From: Lentilactobacillus kribbianus
GTDB taxonomy: Bacteria; Bacillota; Bacilli; Lactobacillales; Lactobacillaceae
Direction: 5' to 3'
NCBI RefSeq assembly: GCF_013184075.1
Contig: NZ_JABEQQ010000002.1
Span: 1-64,000, forward strand
DNA length: 64,000 bases
Both the position numbers and the translations under genes were made by a program. The notes under the pieces were generated by a model. It worked only from the letters and a program-made list of their open reading frames with translations. It was not told where the DNA came from and made no database searches. The stretch's first letter is position 1. Each line of letters opens with the position of its first letter. This document shows positions 58,364-64,000 of the stretch, one piece after another.

Positions 58364-58822
58364 GTGACTGATCAACAATTACAAGCATTGGTAGAACAAA
58401 TTTCTACCCGATATTTTGCGTTGCCATTCAAACACCAAGCTTATTTTAATCGACGCTTAAAAACTACTGGTGGTCGTTATAATTTAAAAACGCATAATAT
58501 CGATATTAATCCTTTAATGTTAACTGAGTTTTCACGGGATAATTTAGTAGCCGTGATTAAGCACGAACTATGTCATTATCATTTGCATTTAACCGGTCAG
58601 CCTAGCAATCATCGTGATATGGCGTTCAAGCAGTTATTAAAAGCGGTGGGTGGTAGTCGTTATGCGCCGGTGACTTCTAGACGGCAAGTACGTACTAAAA
58701 AATGGAGTTACGTTTGTACTCAGTGTGGCCAACAATATCAGCGCCAACGAAAAATCAACTTGGCTAAGTATTGTTGTGGCAAATGTCATGGTAAATTAAA
58801 CTTAATAACTGTGGCTAAGTAG
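58364..58822 (+). CDS. SprT-like zinc-binding protein
   Basis: The 152-aa protein has the SprT domain with metallopeptidase motif HELCHYHLHLTG (HExxH with a downstream His) and a C-terminal zinc ribbon (CTQCGQQYQ, CCGKCHGK). The SprT/YdcK family resembles proteases acting on DNA-bound proteins; function in bacteria is poorly known. The start is GTG behind AAAGGAA. tex and this gene would be neighbours without the prophage. Confidence 0.9.
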   Translation: MTDQQLQALVEQISTRYFALPFKHQAYFNRRLKTTGGRYNLKTHNIDINPLMLTEFSRDNLVAVIKHELCHYHLHLTGQPSNHRDMAFKQLLKAVGGSRYAPVTSRRQVRTKKWSYVCTQCGQQYQRQRKINLAKYCCGKCHGKLNLITVAK

Positions 58823-58859
58823 CTTATAATAAAGAGATAAAGAGCAGGGAGGATATGCC

Positions 58860-59738
58860 ATGGCAAAAATTATTATTAGAGTTCCAGCAACGTCGGCTAA
58901 CGTTGGCTCAGGAATGGACTCAATTGGAATAGCATTTCATCTTTACTACACCGTGATCGTAGAAGAAGCCACCGAAAAATGGCAGGTTAATCATGCCTTG
59001 GGTAGTGGTATTCCTAACGACGAAAATAATTTAATGGTACAAACTATTTTAAAAGTGGATCCTACTATTCATCCACACCAATTAACGGTTATTTCCGATG
59101 TTCCCATTGCCCATGGATTAGGTTCGAGTACCACTGCAGTGGTGGCAGGGATTTTAATTGCCAATGCTTTAGGCGAATTGAATTTAAGTGTGGCCGATGA
59201 AATCAACTTGGGGGCCAAGTTAGAGGGGCATGCCGAAAACGTCTCGGCAGCGTTATTAGGTAATATGACTATTTCCACTTTTGACGGTGAACAGGCCAAA
59301 GTAGTTAATGCCCAGATGCCTAAGGTAGAAGCGTTATTCTACATTCGTCCAGATGGAATTAGTGAAGTTGATAGTCGTAAAAAATTACCAGAAACCATTG
59401 ATTATCAAACGGCGGTACGAGCTAGTAGCTTAACCAATGTTTTTGTGGGGCTGGTTTGTCAGGGTAAGTGGGATGAAGCAGTGCCACTAGTAGAAGATGA
59501 TCAACTACATGAACCTTATCGTAAAGATTTAGTGCCCGAATTAGATGTCATTAGAGAAAAAGCTCATGAATTAGGTATTTATGGTACTTATTTGAGTGGA
59601 GCAGGTCCTACTATTGCCACGTTTGGTGAACATACCAAATTAGTGGAATTAAGAATGGCATTGCAAAAACTCAACTTAAACGGAAGTCTCCGCATTTTGA
59701 CAGTGGATCAAGAGGGAGCAACAGTCCGCGGCGAATAA
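58860..59738 (+). CDS. thrB: Homoserine kinase
   Basis: The 292-aa GHMP kinase phosphorylates homoserine in threonine synthesis. It begins IIIRVPATSANVGSGMDSIG, the conserved family start, and has the ATP loop PIAHGLGSSTTAVVAG near residue 85. The C-terminal GHMP motif is GTYLSGAGPTIATFG. No hom or thrC lies next to it. AGGGAGG precedes the ATG. Confidence 0.94.
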   Translation: MAKIIIRVPATSANVGSGMDSIGIAFHLYYTVIVEEATEKWQVNHALGSGIPNDENNLMVQTILKVDPTIHPHQLTVISDVPIAHGLGSSTTAVVAGILIANALGELNLSVADEINLGAKLEGHAENVSAALLGNMTISTFDGEQAKVVNAQMPKVEALFYIRPDGISEVDSRKKLPETIDYQTAVRASSLTNVFVGLVCQGKWDEAVPLVEDDQLHEPYRKDLVPELDVIREKAHELGIYGTYLSGAGPTIATFGEHTKLVELRMALQKLNLNGSLRILTVDQEGATVRGE

Positions 59739-59745
59739 AAAAGAT

Positions 59746-59774
59746 TTGCCAACAAGAATTTACTTTGGTATAAT
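59746..59774 (+). promoter_or_regulatory. Promoter of tRNA-Leu
   Basis: TTGCCA (59746-59751), 17 bp, TATAAT (59769-59774), 13 bp before the tRNA 5' end. Confidence 0.88.
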
Positions 59775-59787
59775 ATTTCTTGTTGAT

Positions 59788-59873
59788 GCGGCCATGGCGG
59801 AATTGGCAGACGCGCAAGATTAAGGATCTTGTCCGGATTTACCCGGGTGGAGGTTCGAACCCTCTTGGCCGCA
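59788..59873 (+). tRNA. tRNA-Leu (AAG)
   Basis: The acceptor GCGGCCA pairs with TGGCCGC. The anticodon loop TTAAGGA gives AAG. The long variable arm (TCCGGATTTACCCGGG region) and T-arm GAGGTTCGAACCCTC are typical of class II tRNA-Leu. CCA is not encoded. Confidence 0.95.
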
Positions 59874-59887
59874 TAAAAGTGTACGAT

Positions 59888-59931
59888 AATAGTCCGAGAT
59901 AGCGGGTAAATACCTGTTATTCCGGACTTTT
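59888..59931 (+). terminator. Terminator after tRNA-Leu
   Basis: A two-part stem AGTCCG...CGGACT with inner ATAGCGGGT/ACCTGTTAT, followed by T6. Confidence 0.88.
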
Positions 59932-60010
59932 TTGTTTACTTAAAATCGATGTAATGATTTGAAACTATTTCTAAATCAAAAATATTTAAGAGTCAACGTT
60001 CAATTTAATC

Positions 60011-60051
60011 CCGTACACGGAATCGAACCATGTTGAGATCACCAGATACGG
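60011..60051 (-). ncRNA. tRNA-like minihelix F (41 nt)
   Basis: On the minus strand CCGTA pairs with TACGG. A connector TCTGGTGATCTCAA leads into a T-arm CATGG-TTCGATT-CCGTG (one G-U). It is the same length as element E (17164-17204), with the same connector start and loop but different stems that still pair. It lies 12 nt after the stop of the nuclease gene, in its 3' UTR. Confidence 0.6.
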
Positions 60052-60063
60052 AAAATAGGTTAT

Positions 60064-61371
60064 TTAAGGTCGAGCATACTCATTACCACGAGGCGCTTGT
60101 TGGGCACCATTACTTAATGCAGCATCCTCACTAATATATTCATAATTCCCGGGATTTTTAACTCGAGAATAATATTTTTGGGTATCAGATACAAAGACCA
60201 TTCCCGGTTCTGCCACTGACCAAGAACCACTAGTGGTGTAACCATCTTCGTTAGAATCAGTGTTACTGGTATCATTACTGCTAGTGTTATCTGAACTATC
60301 AGTATCAGATTTTACTGAAGTATCAGTCTGATTAGTATCATGAGCATGAGATTGAGGTGCTTTTTTCTGAGTTGTTACAAGGGGTTTGGCATTATTACTG
60401 CCGTCGCTATAGTTTATATCAATACCTTCAACAGAATTAATCACAACTATTTCAGTGTTGAGACTACCATCAGATGATTTCAGGTTAATAATAGATCCAC
60501 GAGGAATGGTTTCATCATCTTTATAAACAGGAGTAGTTTCGTAATTAATGGTATTACTAGTATTAGTATGGGTATCCCAATAATTTTCCGCCGTTTCTTC
60601 GGCATATCTCATACCGCCATTTTGGTCAGCACCAACGTTTTGAGGTCGGGTACCGGTAGTGAAGTTATTTTCAGATGTATAAGATTTTTCACCTAATAAA
60701 CTATCACCAATAGAATGGCTACGGTTGTAAAGATAACCGTGATAAGTACGGCCAGTTAAAATATAACTAATAGCTACTTTGGGATTAGCACTAGGCCAGG
60801 CTGGTGGATCTAAAGGTGCGCCTTGGCGTGAACCTTTAGATGCTTGATATTCAGAGTAGGTAAGTACGGCCTTAGCTGTTGCTGCTCGCCCCTGACTGTC
60901 TGAAGCAAAATGATAATCGCCAGCTTTTAAATTTTTAAAACCAGTTAATTTAGACTTACCGTTCACCCAATAATAATTTTTGGTAGGCCCAGCTGATTGG
61001 CTATCAGTATATTTTATTAACTTAGCAAGAACCACTTTATGATCGGTATCAATAATTGCTTTAGTTGGCTCAGTATTTGTTTTTGATCGCGACTGAGTAA
61101 CTTTTTTCGGTGCCGTTGCTTTTTTACTGTCTACTTTTTTATGTTCTTTAGTGGAACTGGCATGCTGAGATACGTTGTCTTGCTTGGGTTGTGCCTCTTG
61201 GGTGGTGTCGCCAGACATAACATTGCCAAATGAACCTAAAGTTAAAACAGCAAATAAGATAGACAACAATACATTCTTAGTCTTTCTTTTACGGTCGTTT
61301 CTTTTTTGCCAGAATCTATATGTTAACCAACCAAATAAAATAACAAATATAAGTGCAATAAATCTATTCAT
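60064..61371 (-). CDS. Membrane-anchored DNA/RNA non-specific nuclease (EndA-like)
   Basis: Of 435 aa, an N-terminal membrane segment (FIALIFVILFGWLTYRF) and a second hydrophobic run near residue 38 are followed by a Lys/Thr-rich linker. The nuclease domain of the NUC/EndA type is near residues 170-290: YHGYLYNRSHSIGDSLLG, TTGTRPQNVGADQNGGMRYA. The usual DRGH motif reads NRSH here. A Ser/Asp/Asn-rich region and a C-terminal SGSWSVAEPGMVFVSDTQKYYS repeat of the type seen in secreted proteins follow. Candidate roles are DNA uptake or nutrient scavenging. Leader and 3' element match the prophage DUF4352-like gene. Confidence 0.82.
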   Translation of the reverse strand: MNRFIALIFVILFGWLTYRFWQKRNDRKRKTKNVLLSILFAVLTLGSFGNVMSGDTTQEAQPKQDNVSQHASSTKEHKKVDSKKATAPKKVTQSRSKTNTEPTKAIIDTDHKVVLAKLIKYTDSQSAGPTKNYYWVNGKSKLTGFKNLKAGDYHFASDSQGRAATAKAVLTYSEYQASKGSRQGAPLDPPAWPSANPKVAISYILTGRTYHGYLYNRSHSIGDSLLGEKSYTSENNFTTGTRPQNVGADQNGGMRYAEETAENYWDTHTNTSNTINYETTPVYKDDETIPRGSIINLKSSDGSLNTEIVVINSVEGIDINYSDGSNNAKPLVTTQKKAPQSHAHDTNQTDTSVKSDTDSSDNTSSNDTSNTDSNEDGYTTSGSWSVAEPGMVFVSDTQKYYSRVKNPGNYEYISEDAALSNGAQQAPRGNEYARP

Positions 61372-61416
61372 GGTAAACTCCTTTGCTCTATTTCTCTTTC
61401 AATCGATATTTCCCCG

Positions 61417-61446
61417 GCTTTTAACGACAATCAGTGGCATTGGTCT
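61417..61446 (-). promoter_or_regulatory. Shared 18-nt leader sequence, copy 2
   Basis: Minus-strand CTGATTGTCGTTAAAAGC (61417-61434) is identical to 17850-17867, again preceded by GACCAA. The rest of the gap up to 61705 is AT-rich. It holds a -10-like TATAAT at 61640-61645 for the Apf-like gene and no other gene I can support. Confidence 0.55.
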
Positions 61447-61705
61447 TGGCTTTATAGTTAATTCAAAATATTTAACATCACCATATAATTATCTAATAAA
61501 AAATAAGTAATAACAATAGAATTCTGGCTCAATAAAAGTATCAGTATTAGGAATCTATTTCTGGCTTTTTATATAACTATAATTATTAATTGTCACCAAA
61601 TTGTATTATTTCTGCAAATTCTCCTTAATCAAAGAAGCTTATAATAAAATTGTTAAGGTGATTAAGCGAATCCATAATATAAAAAATAAAAAAGGAATGA
61701 ATACA

Positions 61706-62317
61706 TTGAATAAACTAACAAAATTAGGTTTAGCTGCAGTAGCTACATTTTCAATGATGTTGATGTCCAACAATAACAGTGCGTCTGCCGCTGCTACTAA
61801 AAAATCTATTACTAAAATTACAAGTGTTAAAAATGCCAAGTACGTAAGAAAGAGTAGTAAGGGGGCTACTTATAACTTTGTTATGACTGGTACTAAAACT
61901 TTTAAGTTTAGTAAAGCAACTCATTATTTAAAAAATTATCCACATACTACTTGGACTGTGACTAAAAAAGCTAATGTTTTAAAGGGTTCTAAGAAATATG
62001 TTTACTATTATGTTCATAATGGCAGTAGATCAGCTTCTGGTTGGATTTTGAGTAATTATTTACAATCAAAGAGCGTTGTACCAACGTTATCTAAAGCAGA
62101 AGCGGCTGCTAGAAATTGGATTGCACAACGTGAATCTGGTGGTTCATATACGGCTAGAAATGGTTCATGTTATGGTAAATATCAACTACAATTGACTTAC
62201 TTAAATGGTGATCTTTCTAAAGCTAACCAAGAAAAGGTAGCTCAAAATTATGTAATGGGTCGTTATGGCTCTTGGCAAAATGCTAAGAGCTTCTGGTTAG
62301 CACATAACTGGTATTAA
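61706..62317 (+). CDS. Apf-like secreted cell-wall protein
   Basis: Of about 203 aa, a signal peptide (NKLTKLGLAAVATFSMMLM ... ASAA) is followed by an SH3-like/DUF5776-type region (KFSKATHYLKNYPHTTWTV) and a C-terminal transglycosylase-like Apf domain: ARNWIAQRESGGSYTARNGS, GKYQLQLTYLNGDL and RYGSWQNAKSFWLAHNWY. Aggregation-promoting factors of lactobacilli share this end and affect cell shape and wall. TTG 61706, 9 nt after AAAGGA, is preferred over ATG 61697, which touches the ribosome site. Confidence 0.87.
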   Translation: MNKLTKLGLAAVATFSMMLMSNNNSASAAATKKSITKITSVKNAKYVRKSSKGATYNFVMTGTKTFKFSKATHYLKNYPHTTWTVTKKANVLKGSKKYVYYYVHNGSRSASGWILSNYLQSKSVVPTLSKAEAAARNWIAQRESGGSYTARNGSCYGKYQLQLTYLNGDLSKANQEKVAQNYVMGRYGSWQNAKSFWLAHNWY

Positions 62318-62320
62318 GAT

Positions 62321-62353
62321 AAAAAAGGGACAGCCTTTGGCTGCCTCTTTTTT
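62321..62353 (+). terminator. Terminator after the Apf-like gene
   Basis: AAAAGGGACAGCC pairs with GGCTGCCTCTTTT (imperfect) and ends in T7. Confidence 0.8.
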
Positions 62354-62475
62354 TATATCTACTTAATCTTGAAAATGAAAAGAATAAATTTAGCAGGTAG
62401 AGTGAAAGTTAAATTGGGATTTTCAGGTATTTCATGCTACAGTAAATTTAATTATTAGAGATTAGGAGAAGCTAA

Positions 62476-63084
62476 ATGCAAAATTTCATTTTTGATATTG
62501 ACGGAACATTAATTGATACGGAAAAAATGTATATAAAACCATTGTATGAGGTTTTGATTGCCAATGGGTATCAGATTACTTATGCTGAGGCTGAAGCTAC
62601 CTTTGGTATTACTGCTAAAGATGCATTAGAACAATTAAATGTTATTAATCCCCAACAAGTATTGGAACAATGGAATCGTAAAATTCCTGATTATCAACAA
62701 GAAATGACTATTTTTGAAGGCATTCCTGAAGCTTTAGCGCAATTAAATGAAACTAAAAAATTAGCGATTGCAACTTCAAAGCTCAAAAATGAATTTGAAC
62801 GTGATTTTACTCCAATTGGTTTAAATCGATATTTTCATGAGGTGGTCACTTCTGATGAAGTTAAGAAGGGAAAACCAGCTCCAGATATGATTTTAAAAGG
62901 TTTAGAAAAATTAGCGGCCGAACCTAAAGAAACCGTATATGTAGGAGATACAGTTTATGATTTAAAAGCAGCACATAATGCCGGGGTTTATTTCGCGTTG
63001 GCTGGTTGGCGTACTCCTGTTGATACTCGTTTTAAACAGGCTGATTTTGTGCTCCAAAAACCAATAGATATGGTGAATTTGTAA
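62476..63084 (+). CDS. HAD-superfamily phosphatase/phosphoglucomutase-like
   Basis: The 202-aa protein has all four HAD motifs: FDIDGTLIDT (nucleophile Asp), IATSKLKNEF, KKGKPAPDMI (Lys) and VGDTVYDLKAAHNAG. The helical cap between motifs I and II is of the phosphoglycolate phosphatase/beta-phosphoglucomutase type. The substrate cannot be told. It is monocistronic, with TTAGGAG before the ATG. Confidence 0.88.
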   Translation: MQNFIFDIDGTLIDTEKMYIKPLYEVLIANGYQITYAEAEATFGITAKDALEQLNVINPQQVLEQWNRKIPDYQQEMTIFEGIPEALAQLNETKKLAIATSKLKNEFERDFTPIGLNRYFHEVVTSDEVKKGKPAPDMILKGLEKLAAEPKETVYVGDTVYDLKAAHNAGVYFALAGWRTPVDTRFKQADFVLQKPIDMVNL

Positions 63085-63177
63085 TTTTTAACCAATAACA
63101 GTAGTAATTATTTGAGTTTTTGCATTTTTCAACTAACTAATCAGTTGAAATGTGAAAACTTTTTTGAAAATGATAGT

Positions 63178-63202
63178 TGAAAGCGCTTTTTTATGATAAA
63201 AT
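63178..63202 (+). promoter_or_regulatory. cre-like site and promoter of the mannose-type PTS operon
   Basis: TGAAAGCGCTTTTT (63178-63191) fits the CcpA cre pattern except at its last two bases. It lies directly before an extended -10 TGATAAAAT (63194-63202). CcpA bound there would cover the promoter, giving catabolite control. An upstream hairpin TTTCAACT/AGTTGAAA (about 63126-63150) may end the HAD transcript. Confidence 0.65.
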
Positions 63203-63297
63203 ACTAGAGTACGAAGTTTCTTAATAGATGAATTATAAAGAAATTATCGTATCTGTTTTTTGATGTATTACATACTTTTTAGAGAGGGGTGAATGTG

Positions 63298-63714
63298 ATG
63301 TTATCAATTATTGTAGCTAGTCATGGTAAGTTTGCAGACGGGATTATGCAATCGGCTGAAATGATTTTCGGCAAACAAGAAAATGTTGCTGGGGTTTCAT
63401 TTATGCCTGATGAGGGACCAGACGATTTGTTGAACAAGTATAATGCTGCTTTAGCAGACTTTGGTGAAGACGCTCAGGTCTTATTTTTAGTGGATCTTTG
63501 GGGTGGCTCACCATTTAATGCTGCTAGTCGAATTGTTGCAGAACATATGGATTCAATGGCATTAATGACTGGTCTTAACTTGCCAATGTTAATTGAAGCC
63601 TATGCTTCCAGAACAATGAGCTTGGCAGAAATCGTACCGCACTTAGAAGAAACCGCTAAAGAAGGGGTTAAACACTTGGATTTAGCTGAAGATGATGGAG
63701 ATGATTTACTATGA
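63298..63714 (+). CDS. PTS mannose-family EIIA subunit
   Basis: The 138-aa protein has the EIIA-Man fold with phosphorylation site at the start: LSIIVASHGKFADGI (His9). LVDLWGGSPFNAASRIV and LMTGLNLPMLIEA are diagnostic for the mannose/fructose/sorbose family. ATG 63298, 9 nt after GAGGGG, is preferred over GTG 63289. It overlaps the IIB gene by 4 nt (ATGA), so both are coupled. Confidence 0.92.
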   Translation: MLSIIVASHGKFADGIMQSAEMIFGKQENVAGVSFMPDEGPDDLLNKYNAALADFGEDAQVLFLVDLWGGSPFNAASRIVAEHMDSMALMTGLNLPMLIEAYASRTMSLAEIVPHLEETAKEGVKHLDLAEDDGDDLL

Positions 63715-64000
63715 CAATGGATATTCGTTTAGCTCGAGTAGATAGTCGTCTTTTGCATGGACAAGTGGCTACTGCCTGGACTAAAGCTGTTACACCCAAC
63801 CGAATTTTAGTTATTTCGGATACGGTGGCAAAAGACAAATTACGTAAGACCTTAATTACTCAAGCAGCACCTCCCGGAGTAAAAGCTAATGTGATTACGG
63901 TTGATAAAATGATTCAAATTAATAAAGATCCTCGATTTGATGTATTCAAAGCGTTACTACTAACTGAAAACGTAGCTGATATGGTTCGTTTAGTAGATGG
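63711..64000 (+). CDS. PTS mannose-family EIIB subunit (cut by window end)
   Basis: The frame from ATG 63711 is open to the window end, about 96 codons. It begins DIRLARVDSRLLHGQVATAW, where His of LLHGQ is the phosphorylation site of EIIB-Man, followed by NRILVISDTVAKD. A IIC-IID pair should follow outside the window. The second ATG (63717) is an alternative start. Confidence 0.92.
   Translation, partial: MTMDIRLARVDSRLLHGQVATAWTKAVTPNRILVISDTVAKDKLRKTLITQAAPPGVKANVITVDKMIQINKDPRFDVFKALLLTENVADMVRLVD

Noticed and set aside
59880-60060. Second integrated element with attachment site in tRNA-Leu
   Set aside because: The tRNA-like segment at 60011-60051 does not match the tRNA-Leu 3' end, and no integrase lies nearby.

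Overview
The window is AT-rich Firmicutes DNA that looks like a chromosome of the family Lactobacillaceae carrying one intact-looking temperate siphophage prophage. The evidence for a lactobacillus host is the combination of a POT-type peptide transporter, lactose/cellobiose- and mannose-type PTS subunits, a nagA-nagR pair with a HutC-type operator, an Apf-like cell-wall protein, an EndA-like nuclease, and tex directly followed (if the prophage is removed) by an sprT-like gene. The genus cannot be settled from the sequence alone.

Left chromosomal arm (1-15.5 kb): tRNA-Thr; an orphan PTS IIB-IIA pair; peptide transporter dtpT; a phosphoesterase; a tRNA-Tyr/tRNA-Gln operon with a consensus promoter; proC; nagA-nagR (GlcNAc-6-P deacetylation and its repressor); a TagA-type glycosyltransferase; the NAD salvage pair pncB-nadE; a P-type ATPase under a yybP-ykoY (Mn2+) riboswitch with its own terminator; a small helical protein; and tex.

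Prophage (about 15.5-58.3 kb), inserted between tex and sprT. The leftward lysogeny module holds integrase, a small ORF, a membrane-anchored DUF4352-like protein, an ImmA-like metallopeptidase and a CI-like repressor. A divergent switch carries several palindromic operators and a near-perfect PR. Rightward early genes are Cro, many very small ORFs, RecT, a PD-(D/E)XK nuclease, SSB, a DnaD-like initiator, a DUF1064 nuclease, a Rha antirepressor, an HNHc nuclease invaded at its 3' end by a homing endonuclease, a methyltransferase-like protein, a duplicated and decayed fragment, and an ArpU-type late regulator. Directly after arpU lie four TGATAG boxes spaced exactly 11 bp, a fifth 22 bp further on, and a -10 box. 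The predicted late RNA then begins with about 600 nt of tightly packed structure made of four tRNA-like units separated by hairpins and closed by a terminator. Late genes follow: terS-terL-portal-minor head-scaffold-major capsid (with a GGGAAAA -1 frameshift signal)-connectors-major tail-chaperones-tape measure (with M23 and transglycosylase domains)-enlarged Dit-Tal with a phosphoesterase domain-fibre-membrane proteins-holin-exported GH25 lysin. Between the lysin and attR is another strongly structured non-coding stretch.

Right chromosomal arm (58.3-64 kb): sprT-like gene, thrB, tRNA-Leu, a membrane-anchored DNA/RNA nuclease (minus strand), an Apf-like secreted protein, a HAD phosphatase, and the start of a mannose-type PTS operon (IIA, then a IIB cut by the window end) with a cre-like site.

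The most unusual observation is a family of very small tRNA-like RNA elements (acceptor helix plus canonical T-arm, joined by about 13 nt). Two of 41 nt (17164-17204 and 60011-60051, both minus strand) follow genes that also share an identical 18-nt leader sequence. Others (31769-31812, 31915-31964) form part of the structured array in the late leader of the prophage. Their stems differ while pairing is kept, which supports conserved RNA structure.
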